The notes beneath the pieces are model-generated. The model was given only the letters and a program-made list of their open reading frames with translations. It did no database searches and was not told the origin of the DNA. DNA of 64,000 bases from assembly GCA_023910605.1 (NCBI GenBank), contig JAAVVV010000001.1:1-64000 (forward strand). Direction: 5' to 3'. Positions 16,191 to 24,297 of the stretch are shown here, piece after piece. Made by a program: the position numbers and the translations under genes. The DNA comes from Bosea sp. (in: a-proteobacteria) (GTDB lineage Bacteria; Pseudomonadota; Alphaproteobacteria; Rhizobiales; Beijerinckiaceae). Position 1 is the first letter of the stretch; the number at the start of each line of letters is the position of its first letter.

Positions 16191-16320
16191 GTCGGGGTGT
16201 CCTTCTGCGATTGAGAGCAGAGGCATCATGATTATGCCAAGTGGAGATCCCGAAATGAAACATCATATCAATGACATGAAGCGCCGCGCTCTGCATAACG
16301 CGGACGCGGCATATTACGTC
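16161..16320 (-). repeat. Right 160-bp terminal inverted repeat
   Basis: Exact reverse complement of 8817-8976. It supplies the upstream region, ribosome binding site and first ten codons of the primase-helicase gene. It ends at TACGTC, followed directly by the strawberry-notch coding sequence. Confidence 0.95.
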
Positions 16321-16955
16321 CTCGATTACCTCAGCCACTCCTTCCCGGTGCAGCTCTATGAGCCCTTCACCGATACTGAGGGCAATCTGCGCTCACGACC
16401 CGTGACCAGGGATGGCCAGCCCGTGCTCTGCCGGGAAGCGGTCAGGCGACGCGACAGCCTGATCGAGCATCTGGCGTCGATGGCACCCGTGCCCGGTGCC
16501 CTCGACCAGATCATCCAGCACTTCGGCACCGAACACGTCGCCGAGGTGACCGGCCGGTCACGGCGTATCGTGCGCAAGCGTGCCGGGGGCCGCGAAGTCA
16601 GTGGGGAGCACGGGCCTTCTGACCCGTTTAGCGGCGGCAATGATCGCCTTGTGGTCGAAAGCCGGGCTGGCAGCGCCAACCTCACGGATGCCCGCGCCTT
16701 CATGGATGACGTCAAGCGCATCCTGGTGTTCTCGGATGCTGGCGGCACCGGGCGCTCCTAGCACGCCGATCTGGGAGCGAAGAACCAGCGCCTGCGGGTG
16801 CATTATCTGCTGGAGCCGGGCTGGAAGGCAGACACGGCCATTCAAGGTCTTGGCCGCACCAACCGCACCAACCAGAAACAGCCGCCGCTGTTCCGGCCCA
16901 TCGCCACCGACGTCAAGGCCGAGAAGCGTTTCCTGTCGACCATAGCAAGGCGGCT
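16321..16955 (+). pseudogene. Strawberry-notch-like gene, decayed 3' part
   Basis: Continues the gene broken at 8796: DYLSHSFPVQLYEPFTDTEG, then AGSANLTDARAFMDDVKRIL and, after an in-frame TAG at 16759 where a tyrosine is expected (GGTGRS-stop-HADLGAKN), HYLLEPGWKADTAIQGLGR and NRTNQKQPPLFRPIATDV. The helicase motif VI region (QGLGRTNR) is present. At about 16955 it breaks off and runs into a different gene remnant. Non-functional. Confidence 0.82.
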
Positions 16956-17342
16956 CGCCGCCGGGCCAAGACCGACATCCTCGTGCCGGCTGGCCCCAAG
17001 GTGGCGCTGACCGGCGGCGCGGCCTTCAATGATCACACCCTGATCTGGGCCAAGCTCGATCAGGTCCAGGCCCGGCATCCCGACATGGTGCTGCTGCATG
17101 GTGGCTCGGATCGCGGGGCTGAACTGATTGCCGCCAAATGGGCCGACACCCGCAAGGTGCCGCAGATCGCCTTCAAGCCGGACTGGACCCGCCACGCCAA
17201 GGCCGCCCCCTTCAAGCGCAACGACGCCATGCTGGAGGTGCTGCCCATCGGGGTGATCGTGCTTCCCGGCTTAGGCATCCAGGACAATCTCGCCGACAAG
17301 GCGCGCGCGCTCGGCATCCCGGTCTGGAGGTGCGGCGGGTGA
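16956..17342 (+). pseudogene. DUF2493 (SLOG-like) protein, C-terminal part
   Basis: The frame ARRAKTDILVPAGPKVALTG continues as VLLHGGSDRGAELIAAKWAD, AFKPDWTRHAKAAPFKRNDA and VLPGLGIQDNLADKARALGI. This is the C-terminal domain of a plasmid protein with a DUF2493/YspA-like SLOG fold, which binds nucleotide-derived ligands. The N-terminal half is missing, replaced by strawberry-notch sequence at about 16955. A GTG at 16983 could in principle start a product of about 119 residues. Confidence 0.7.
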
Positions 17343-17428
17343 GGCCGCACGACCAATTTGGCTGAAGCTTCAACAGGGCGGTGCAAGCCGCTCAACTCGC
17401 CGTGACGCGACGTCTGGGGTGCCCTGAT

Positions 17429-17890
17429 TCAGAACAGGCGAACATCGAGCCTGAACGGCTCGGCTGTGATGATCTTGATGCGCGCTGCCGCCGGATGCCG
17501 ATGATTGATGACAATGTTGACATCAGGCGATCCAACGATCGGCACAATAACGGAAGGCACCTGCAACATCGGGGTTTCCCCATCGCCATGCCAGCGATCA
17601 CCCAAGTCTTGCGTCAAGGTCTCGGCCTTCGTCCAATCCGGTGGCAGATCGCTGAGTGAAATCACCTGTCTGGCCAGATCATCGGGCGCCTCGTAGCGCA
17701 CCATGACGAGTTCGGGCATCAAGGCTGGATCCTCGATATGGACGAGTTTTTCGAGCACGCAAAGCGACGGTGCGGTCGCTGCGTAGGTCACAGCATGTCC
17801 GGCTGTGTTCCAGCGCCCGTCGAACAGAAGGCCATACCCGCCATCAAAGGCGCGCGCGTGCTGGGCGCCGGAGAGACGCCAGAGGATCAT
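17429..17890 (-). CDS. RES-domain toxin
   Basis: A 153-residue RES-domain protein, the toxin of Xre/RES type II modules. These enzymes ADP-ribosylate targets or degrade NAD+. Visible markers are LWRLSGAQHARAFDG with FDGRWN (the R of the RES triad) and VTYAATAPSLCVLEKLVH (the E region); a conserved Ser lies near LQVPSVIVPI. It follows its antitoxin gene by 27 bp on the same strand. Confidence 0.9.
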   Translation of the reverse strand: MILWRLSGAQHARAFDGGYGLLFDGRWNTAGHAVTYAATAPSLCVLEKLVHIEDPALMPELVMVRYEAPDDLARQVISLSDLPPDWTKAETLTQDLGDRWHGDGETPMLQVPSVIVPIVGSPDVNIVINHRHPAAARIKIITAEPFRLDVRLF

Positions 17891-17917
17891 TGCGGCCGGG
17901 CCTTCATCAGCAAGCCG

Positions 17918-18361
17918 TCAAGCCGCCGCGCCCCAGGCGATCTTGGCGAGCATTGTCTCGATCACACGCGCGCCGCTTTCGGTCTGCGCGATGTCGAGCG
18001 GTGTTTCGCCTGCGAGGGCTGCAAGCGGTTTGCGCAACCAGGTGCTGGCCTTGGCGAGATCGCCGAAGGTTTCTTCCGTGATGGTCTGGATGCGAACAAG
18101 ACGCACGGCCCGGTCCGACTCGTCGATCGTCAGCGGCTGGTTCTTTTCCTGCCGGTGCCTGCGCGTGCGCTGCGGGATCACAAAACGCTCGATCTCCTTG
18201 TCGCTTAGCCCCGCTTGCGACAAGCCCTTGAGAGTTTCGAGCGGCAATCGCCGCTGTACGGCGAGCGCCAGATCGGTCTGGGAGCGCACCGCGCCGCCCA
18301 GCACCGCTGCACCGCCTAGCTTGCGGGCCATCTCCATCAACACCATCGACATCGCGCGCAT
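17918..18361 (-). CDS. Xre/MbcA/ParS-type antitoxin of the RES toxin
   Basis: About 147 residues. The N-terminal part (RRLPLETLKGLSQAGLSDKE) is the Xre-like helix-turn-helix region, and the C-terminal DUF2384 domain is clear in STWLRKPLAALAGETPLDIA followed by QTESGARVIETMLAKIAWG, which binds and inhibits the RES toxin. The start is uncertain: Met codons at 18361 and 18352 are both possible. The open frame runs much further upstream, but only through the antisense of another gene. Confidence 0.85.
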   Translation of the reverse strand: MRAMSMVLMEMARKLGGAAVLGGAVRSQTDLALAVQRRLPLETLKGLSQAGLSDKEIERFVIPQRTRRHRQEKNQPLTIDESDRAVRLVRIQTITEETFGDLAKASTWLRKPLAALAGETPLDIAQTESGARVIETMLAKIAWGAAA

Positions 18362-18634
18362 GCCTCCACACGGATCGGCAACCTGCTGGAGATATAGCGG
18401 CAAATTGCCGAAATGACAAGATCGCCTGGACAGATCGCCTGGATAGCACGGCATGGCCTTGCCGGTCATAAAGAGCTGCCATGGCCGATCACGAACGAGC
18501 TGTTCTACCGGGTCGCGTGGAGCATTCCTGCAACCGGTCCATGGCCAGTCAGAGAGCCAGAGGCAAGCGGGTGATCCCGCGACGGGTTGAAAGGGCGAGA
18601 GCAGCTTGCCCGGCCCGTCGCGGAGAACCCCGTC

Positions 18635-19639
18635 ATGGACCGGAACCATCGCCAGCAGGGCGCGTCTGACCGCGCCGACATCTACAGCCGCATCACAAAG
18701 GAGATCGTCGACACCATCGAAGCCATGCAGGCGGGAGCTCGCGCCGACTGGAAACTGCCCTGGCATCACGACGGCAGCAACGTCGCGCGCCCGATGAACA
18801 TCGCCTCGAAGAACAAGTATCGCGGCATCAACATCCTGGCGCTCTGGATCGCCAGCATGAAGGCGGGGTTCGGCTCGGGCCTGTGGGGCACCTATCGGCA
18901 GTTTGCGGAAGTGGGCGCGCAGGTCCGCAGGGACGAGCGTGCCACCACGGTGGTGTTCTGGAAAGAATTCCGGCGCGGTGAGAGCGATGATGGCGACGCT
19001 GGCGACAACCGTCGGGCGCGTTTCATGGCCCGTGGCTATCATGTCTTCAACGCGGCCCAGGTCGATGGCCTCGAACTGCCAGCGCAGCCCGTTCTGCCGG
19101 AATGCGCCCGCGTCGCCGCCGCCGAGCAGTTCTTCGCCCACCTCGGCATCACGATCAAAACCGAGGGCGATCAGGCGTGTTACCTGCCCAGCCTGGACGA
19201 GGTGCGCATGCCGCCCTTCGCACGGTTTCGGGATGCCGGCTGCTATTACGCTACGCTCGGTCACGAGTGCGGCCACGCCACAGGCGCCAAGCATCGGCTG
19301 GACCGTGATCTGGGTGGGCGCTTCGGCTCTGAACGCTACGCCGTGGATGAGCAGATCGCCGAACTGACGGCGAGTTTCGTGATGGCGGATCTGGGGCTCA
19401 GCTATGGTGCGAGGCCCGAAAGCGCCGCCTACCTCGCCTCCTGGCTCAAGGTGCTGAAGAACGATACGCGGGCCATCTTCACCGCTGCCGCAAAAGCTCA
19501 GCAGGCGGCAGACTGGATGCATGCGCAGCAGCCAGGAGCGGTGAATGGCGAGCCTGTCAGTGAGGCCGATGATGACGGAGAGGATCTGGTCGCCAGCCCG
19601 CTGCCTCAATCGACGCTCGTCAACGCTGTGGCAGCGTGA
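18635..19639 (+). CDS. ArdC-like antirestriction protein (ssDNA-binding and zincin domains)
   Basis: A 334-residue protein of the plasmid ArdC/DUF1738 family. The N-terminal domain (about 10-125) carries the family signature (IYSRITKEIVDTIEA; NIASKNKYRGINILALW; GSGLWGTYRQF), related to single-stranded DNA-binding modules. The C-terminal zincin-like domain has TLGHECGHATGAKHRLDRDL, with H-E-x-x-H, and a Glu in DEQIAELTASF. ArdC proteins protect incoming conjugative DNA from restriction. The ATG at 18635 is preferred over an in-frame TTG 16 codons earlier because resemblance begins there. It is followed 14 bp later by a DUF3846-like gene. Confidence 0.88.
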   Translation: MDRNHRQQGASDRADIYSRITKEIVDTIEAMQAGARADWKLPWHHDGSNVARPMNIASKNKYRGINILALWIASMKAGFGSGLWGTYRQFAEVGAQVRRDERATTVVFWKEFRRGESDDGDAGDNRRARFMARGYHVFNAAQVDGLELPAQPVLPECARVAAAEQFFAHLGITIKTEGDQACYLPSLDEVRMPPFARFRDAGCYYATLGHECGHATGAKHRLDRDLGGRFGSERYAVDEQIAELTASFVMADLGLSYGARPESAAYLASWLKVLKNDTRAIFTAAAKAQQAADWMHAQQPGAVNGEPVSEADDDGEDLVASPLPQSTLVNAVAA

Positions 19640-19653
19640 GGGGGAGACGGATA

Positions 19654-20124
19654 ATGACCACATCGACCTCCCAATCCATTGCCATCACCGCGCTGCTGAT
19701 CGATCCGAACCGTGCCGAGGCGCGTAGGGTCTCCCTGACCGTCATGGATGATGCGCTTCGACTGGATGAGCTCTACGTGCTCCTCGGTTGCGACCTGGTC
19801 GAGCGCGCTGCGTTCGATGAGCAACACTTGATCTGGGCCGACGAGAACGGCTGGGATGCAGCAACCGCCTTCACCGTCAGCGATGACGGCACCAACGCCA
19901 TTGCCGGACGCTTCCTGATCATCGGCGAAACTGACGATGGAGAGTTGCAGGATGTCGTTCCAGAGGTCGCGCCACTTCTGGCGCGGCTGACGTGCCATCG
20001 CTGCCTGTTCGAGCCGGAATTCGTGACGCGAACAAGCAACACGGGTGCAGGCTTCTGCGTGGAGACGAGGCTGCAGGGCGTGACGCCACGGATCGACCGG
20101 ACGCGGCCACGGCTCGTGGACTGA
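19654..20124 (+). CDS. DUF3846-like plasmid protein
   Basis: A 156-residue protein. The pattern ITALLIDPNRAEARRVSL, LDELYVLLGCDLVERAAFDE, LIWADENG and NAIAGRFLIIGETDDGE follows the DUF3846 family, small proteins found on plasmids and phages with no established function. The last third (LLARLTCHRCLFEPEFVTRT) is not typical of it. It lies directly after the ardC-like gene and is probably co-transcribed. Confidence 0.6.
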   Translation: MTTSTSQSIAITALLIDPNRAEARRVSLTVMDDALRLDELYVLLGCDLVERAAFDEQHLIWADENGWDAATAFTVSDDGTNAIAGRFLIIGETDDGELQDVVPEVAPLLARLTCHRCLFEPEFVTRTSNTGAGFCVETRLQGVTPRIDRTRPRLVD

Positions 20125-20195
20125 GCCGAGGTCAGGGGCAGCACTTGTGGTAGGAGCGGTGGAGTTCAGAATGAAGCTCCCCAGAAGAGTTGCCC

Positions 20196-20909
20196 ATGTT
20201 GTCCATCACGTCCATTCCCGATGACGAGCCGCTGCTCACAACCTCGCCGCTGATCCGTGGCCTGCTGAAGATGGCTGACTACATCGCTGAGCATGGCGGC
20301 ATTGGCCTGACGGCATCGGGCGCGTTCAATCGCAAGTTCGTGCATTGGGCGGCTGCTGAATTTGAGTGGCCGGGGTTTACGGAGGATGATCTGTTTGCCG
20401 TCAACAAGGTGCTCGACGAGATGGATTTTCCGCCGCTTGGCGATCTGCATGCGCTGCTGCGCGCCTTGCGGCTGGGCCGACATGCCAAAGGCAGGTTCAT
20501 GTTGACCAGGGCTGGCAAGGACCTGGTTGCCCGTCCCGGCCGCTTGTTTGCGGAACTTCTGCCGCACTACCTGTTTCGGCTGGACCACGGTGCGAGCATG
20601 CGATCGCACTCAGGGCTGCTTGGCAGCTGGGATGTGTTCCTCAATGTGATCAATGTCGAGGCGGAGCGCGGCGCGAGCCTCAACAGCTTGCGGCGCACGC
20701 TTTATGGCCAACCGGACAGTGCCGGCCATGACGAGACAGCACTGGCCTTGTTCATCGGTGTCCTGCGCCCACTTTGCTGGGCTGGCCTTATCACCATGGA
20801 TCTGTCGTACACCACCCGCGGTGACTCTTCCGTCATCAAGACCGAGCTCTGGCGGCGCTACCTCCGCCTTGAGACCGACTGGCATCTTGGCGAGCCCCGA
20901 CTGCACTGA
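20196..20909 (+). CDS. Conserved hypothetical protein of plasmid origin
   Basis: A 237-residue, apparently cytosolic protein with no signal peptide or membrane segment. It starts MLSITSIPDDEPLLTTSPLI and contains AEHGGIGLTASGAFNRKFVH, NKVLDEMDFPPLGDLHALLR and LGSWDVFLNVINVEAERG. Similar proteins sit in rhizobial plasmid regions, but I cannot assign a domain or activity. The start at 20196 follows CCAGAAGAG at ribosome-binding distance; an in-frame TTG two codons earlier is possible. Confidence 0.6.
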   Translation: MLSITSIPDDEPLLTTSPLIRGLLKMADYIAEHGGIGLTASGAFNRKFVHWAAAEFEWPGFTEDDLFAVNKVLDEMDFPPLGDLHALLRALRLGRHAKGRFMLTRAGKDLVARPGRLFAELLPHYLFRLDHGASMRSHSGLLGSWDVFLNVINVEAERGASLNSLRRTLYGQPDSAGHDETALALFIGVLRPLCWAGLITMDLSYTTRGDSSVIKTELWRRYLRLETDWHLGEPRLH

Positions 20910-20999
20910 TGCGCTCATGTCCAAATCGAGGAGCGATGCCCGCTATACCGGCGCAAGGCGGGATCGCGGTGCGAAGCTCTATCCTGTCGGCCACGACCA

Positions 21000-21028
21000 T
21001 TGAAAAGACCGGTTAAGAGTGCTATTGT
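21000..21028 (+). promoter_or_regulatory. Sigma-70-like promoter of the Phd/RelE operon
   Basis: TTGAAA and TATTGT are separated by 17 bp and lie 25 bp before the antitoxin start codon. The ribosome binding site AAGGAGGG follows at about 21039-21046. Confidence 0.55.
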
Positions 21029-21052
21029 GAACCCTAATAAGGAGGGCTTCAC

Positions 21053-21301
21053 ATGGCAAACCAGATCCATGCTTTGACGACGGCGAGCGTATCCGAGCTC
21101 AAGAAGAACCCCATGGGCACGGTTGCGGCCGGTGAGGGCTTCCCTGTCGCCATCCTCAACCGCAACGAACCGGCCTTCTATTGCGTGCCTGCGAAGGCCT
21201 ATGAGGCCATGCTGGAGCGTCTTGAGGACATGGAGCTCAACGCCATCGCCGATGCGCGCGAAGGCCAGGCGATCCACAAGGTTGAGCTGGATGACCTATG
21301 A
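21053..21301 (+). CDS. Phd/YefM-type antitoxin
   Basis: An 82-residue antitoxin: TTASVSELKKNPMGTVAAG, FPVAILNRNEPAFYCVPAKA and the toxin-binding tail EGQAIHKVELDDL. The form is that of StbD/RelB-like antitoxins of the Phd fold. The ribosome binding site AAGGAGGG fixes the start. Its end overlaps the toxin gene by 11 bp (ATGACCTATGA). Confidence 0.9.
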   Translation: MANQIHALTTASVSELKKNPMGTVAAGEGFPVAILNRNEPAFYCVPAKAYEAMLERLEDMELNAIADAREGQAIHKVELDDL

Positions 21302-21581
21302 GCTCGCCTTTCTGGACGACGCTCTGAAGGAATGGCGCAAGCTCGACAACGCAACGCGCGAGCAGTTCAAGGCCAGGCTTGCCGAGCGCTTGCAGAACCC
21401 GAAAATCCCGTCAGCACGGCTTCATGGCGCCAGGGAGCGTTACAAGATCAAGCTGCGCAATGCCGGGTACCGCCTTGTCTATCAGGTCAAGGATCGCGAA
21501 CTGCTGGTTCTGGTCGTCGCTGTGGGAAAACGCGAACGCAACGAGGTCTACAAACTGGCTCAACGCCGGAAGACGGACTGA
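21291..21581 (+). CDS. RelE/StbE-type toxin
   Basis: A 96-residue RelE-superfamily ribonuclease that would cleave mRNA on the ribosome. Markers are MTYELAFLDDALKEWRKLD, the basic SARLHGARERYKIKLRNAGY with RLVYQVKDRELLVLVVAVGK, and RERNEVYKLAQRR at the end. It overlaps its antitoxin by 11 bp. Downstream, IS66 copy 2 begins after about 100 bp. Confidence 0.92.
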   Translation: MTYELAFLDDALKEWRKLDNATREQFKARLAERLQNPKIPSARLHGARERYKIKLRNAGYRLVYQVKDRELLVLVVAVGKRERNEVYKLAQRRKTD

Positions 21582-21693
21582 GCGCATCTGGGCGAGCCGT
21601 CCGTTCATCACAGACGTGAATCAATCAGGCCCGTTCGATTCCAGAATTGCGTTGGACCCGTGAGCCGCATCGCAGGACATTCATGGTAAGCGG

Positions 21694-23409
21694 TTAGCTG
21701 AGGGCGTTTGACCTGAAGTTCCAGGGCATGAGGGCGTCGATTTTGGATGCGGGCCATCCTTGGGCGATATGCGCGAGGGTTTGCGACAGCCAGTCGAGAG
21801 GATCGACATTGTTCATCCTGGCGGTTTGCAGAAGCGTTCCCAGTGTAGCCCAGGTCCTGCCACCGCCTTCACTTCCGGCAAAGAGGCTGTTCTTTCGCGT
21901 AATGGTTTGGGGCCTGATGGCCCGTTCGACGATGTTGGAGTCGATTTCAATGCGACCGTCGGAGAGGAACCGTTCGAGTGCTTCACGGCGGGCGAGCGCA
22001 TAGCGGATTGCTTCCGCCGTCTTGGACTTGCCGGAGACCTTGCCGAGCTCCCGTTCCCAAAGATCGAAGAGGCGCGCGACGACAGGCGCAGACTTTTCCT
22101 GCCGGAGCTTCGCGCGGGTGTCTGCATTCCGGCCGCGCACGTCATCTTCGACCCTCCACAGCTCGGTCATGGCCATGACGCTGTCCGTGGCAGCCTGCGA
22201 GACGCCGCTGATGTGCAGATCGTAGAACCTGCGCCTGAGATGCGCCCAGCATCCGGCAAGCCTCATCGTTTCTGTGCTGCCGGTTTTGGCCTGGCTTTTG
22301 GCGTGGCTCTTGGCCTGGCTCTTGGCCTGGCTCTTGGCCTGGCTCTTGGCCTGGCTCTTGGCCTGGCTCTTGGCCTGGCTCTTGGCAAGGCTGCTATAGG
22401 CCACGTATCCATCGACCTGCAGGATGCCGTTGTACCCGGACAGATGACGGGCCACACATTCAGCGCCTCTGCCGTCTTCGAAGCGATAGGCCACCATTGG
22501 CGGACTGGTGCCGCCATAGGGGCGATCATCGCGCGCGTAGGCCCATAACCAGGCCTTGGTTGCTTTCCCCGATCCGGGAGCCAGAGTGGGCAAGCTCGTT
22601 TCGTCGGCAAAGATCCGCTCACCCTCCTTGATCTTTTCGAGGATGTAATCGGCCAGTATCTGCAGTTCAAACCCAAGATGGCCCATCCATTGGGCCATCA
22701 GGGATCGGCTGATCTCGACCCCGTCGCGCAGGTAGATCGCCTCCTGACGGTAAAGCGGAAGACCGTCGGCATATTTGGAGACCGCGATAAAGGCGAGCAG
22801 CCGTTCCGTTGGCAATCCGGCTTCGATGATGTGTGCCGGTGCGAGCGCCTGGATCACGCCGTCATGGCCACGGAAGGCATATTTGGGACGGCGCGTCACG
22901 ATGACCCTGAACTTCGGCGGAATGACATCGAGCCGTTCGGAACGGTCTTCGCTGATCAGCACCTTCTCCAGGCCCTCATATCCAGCGGGGAGTTCCGGCT
23001 CGATGACCTCCTCGATGCGCTCAAGATGCGCAGCAAAGCCTTTGCGCGGGCGTGGAGCGCGTTTCGGCTTGTCCCTGGCGCCCCGGTCGAGTTCGCTCTG
23101 GACGCTCGAAAGGCCGGTCTCCACCTCCTCGAAGGCAAAGGCAATCTGCTCGTCGTCGAGGACCCCAGGACCACCGGCGCGGAGCCGTTCAGAGCGCTTG
23201 CCATGTTGCGCGCGCTGCAAGACCTTCATGATCAGCGTCAGGTTGGCAATCCGCTCGTTGGCGCTCTGTTCGATCGCCTCCAGCCGGGCGATTTCAGCCT
23301 CCGCGGCTCTTAATCGAACATCCCCTTGCGCCTGCGCACGCGCCAGGGCGAGCACCATCGCCTTGAGCGCATCCACGTCGTCCGGCAAGGTGTTCAGGGG
23401 TAAATCCAT
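21694..23409 (-). CDS. tnpC: IS66 transposase TnpC (copy 2)
   Basis: A 571-residue DDE transposase, the counterpart of the one at 1850-3565, with the same DETSLPTL, VDGYVAY and IVERAIRP motifs. The repeat insert here has seven consecutive AKSQ units and then a single AKSH, where copy 1 alternates more; RLRAGG replaces RLCAGG. All parts look intact, so this copy could supply transposase to both elements. Confidence 0.94.
   Translation of the reverse strand: MDLPLNTLPDDVDALKAMVLALARAQAQGDVRLRAAEAEIARLEAIEQSANERIANLTLIMKVLQRAQHGKRSERLRAGGPGVLDDEQIAFAFEEVETGLSSVQSELDRGARDKPKRAPRPRKGFAAHLERIEEVIEPELPAGYEGLEKVLISEDRSERLDVIPPKFRVIVTRRPKYAFRGHDGVIQALAPAHIIEAGLPTERLLAFIAVSKYADGLPLYRQEAIYLRDGVEISRSLMAQWMGHLGFELQILADYILEKIKEGERIFADETSLPTLAPGSGKATKAWLWAYARDDRPYGGTSPPMVAYRFEDGRGAECVARHLSGYNGILQVDGYVAYSSLAKSQAKSQAKSQAKSQAKSQAKSQAKSHAKSQAKTGSTETMRLAGCWAHLRRRFYDLHISGVSQAATDSVMAMTELWRVEDDVRGRNADTRAKLRQEKSAPVVARLFDLWERELGKVSGKSKTAEAIRYALARREALERFLSDGRIEIDSNIVERAIRPQTITRKNSLFAGSEGGGRTWATLGTLLQTARMNNVDPLDWLSQTLAHIAQGWPASKIDALMPWNFRSNALS
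22284..22390. repeat. 12-bp tandem repeat inside tnpC (copy 2)
   Basis: About nine 12-bp units in frame, mostly CTTGGCCTGGCT, encoding AKSQ. Same total length as in copy 1, different unit pattern. Confidence 0.85.
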
Positions 23410-23485
23410 GGGTGCAAATAGAGCACAAAACCGCTCACTTTCCCAATGATTACAGCAGCATGATTCATCTTGCCGCAGATCGACA

Positions 23486-23830
23486 TCATCCCGTCAGCAA
23501 GGGTCGCCGCACCTTTGTCGGACGGATCTTCTTCCAGTCCATCCCGGCCAGAAGAGCCATCAGCTGCGAATGGTCCAGGCGAATGCGAGCCGCCGATAGG
23601 GCAGGCCAGCAAAAGCCTTGCTCCTCAAGCGTCTTCGAATAGAGACAAACGCCGCTGCCATCCCACCACACGATCCGAACACGGTCCGCACGTTTCGACC
23701 GAAACACGTAAAGCGCGCCGTTGAACGGGTCGAGGCCGCCATCCCGGACAAGCACCATCAGGGATGCGGCACCTTTACGAAAGTCGACGGGCTGGCACGA
23801 CACGTAAACGACGACACCCAGGCCAATCAT
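23486..23830 (-). CDS. tnpB: IS66 accessory protein TnpB (copy 2)
   Basis: Identical to the 114-residue TnpB of copy 1 as far as can be read. It overlaps tnpA by 4 bp. Confidence 0.92.
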   Translation of the reverse strand: MIGLGVVVYVSCQPVDFRKGAASLMVLVRDGGLDPFNGALYVFRSKRADRVRIVWWDGSGVCLYSKTLEEQGFCWPALSAARIRLDHSQLMALLAGMDWKKIRPTKVRRPLLTG

Positions 23831-24210
23831 GCTTTGCGCACCGCCCTCAGTATCACGGTCAGATGATCCGCATCGATGTCGCCGCCAACGCGGACAACCG
23901 TATCCCGAATGACAATCTCCACAGCCCAGTTGCCAGCCGCCTCGACGCGCGCAAACTTCACCTCATCGTGCGCAACGGGCATGGCTTTGACCGCCCCGGA
24001 TGCCCGGGCCTGTCGCCGCCATCCATAAAGCTGCGAAGGGTCAACCCCGGCAGAACGCGCAATCGCCGAAACATTCGCACCAGGCAACAGCGTCTGGGAA
24101 ATCAGTCGTGCCTTCTCGTCGACCGACCAATCACGTAGCCTGCGCCTCGTCCGCACCGGCGCTGCCGTCAAAACCTCAAAAACTCGATCTTGATTCATAC
24201 TCTCGCTCAT
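23827..24210 (-). CDS. tnpA: IS66 accessory protein TnpA (copy 2)
   Basis: Same helix-turn-helix protein as in copy 1 (RSAGVDPSQLYGWRRQAR). The start at 24210 is chosen for the same GGGGAA ribosome binding site; 24231 is the alternative. Confidence 0.88.
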   Translation of the reverse strand: MSESMNQDRVFEVLTAAPVRTRRRLRDWSVDEKARLISQTLLPGANVSAIARSAGVDPSQLYGWRRQARASGAVKAMPVAHDEVKFARVEAAGNWAVEIVIRDTVVRVGGDIDADHLTVILRAVRKA

Positions 24211-24297
24211 AGGATTCCCCACATGATTCACCGGGAAAATGAGCGATCAGAACACCAAAAGATACGTGGGGTTGCCTACACGCTTACCATTCATGCG

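Larger units (their letters stand above)
8797..16320. mobile_element. RIT-type element carrying a TOTE primase-helicase
   Basis: A 7.5-kb element inserted in the strawberry-notch gene: removing it rejoins REYVL to DYLSHSFPVQLYEPF in frame at a shared TACGTC. It has perfect 160-bp terminal inverted repeats (8817-8976 and 16161-16320). It carries three overlapping tyrosine recombinase genes on the plus strand and one primase-helicase gene on the minus strand, convergent with them. RIT elements (recombinases in trio) are known in alphaproteobacteria; the primase-helicase is extra cargo. IS630 has since entered the second recombinase gene, adding 1159 bp including the duplicated TA. Confidence 0.88.
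21686..24287 (-). mobile_element. IS66-family insertion sequence, copy 2 (8-bp target duplication)
   Basis: A complete 2602-bp element with GTAAGCG terminal repeats, directly flanked by CATTCATG at 21678-21685 and again at 24288-24295. The perfect 8-bp duplication marks a simple, probably recent insertion immediately upstream of a WGR-domain gene. It is nearly identical to copy 1 at 1842-4443. Confidence 0.96.

Noticed and set aside
17918-19663. A long open frame of 581 codons on the minus strand.
   Set aside because: Only its last 147 codons (the Xre/MbcA antitoxin) resemble a protein family. The rest is antisense to the ardC-like gene and is open only because of high G+C codon bias.
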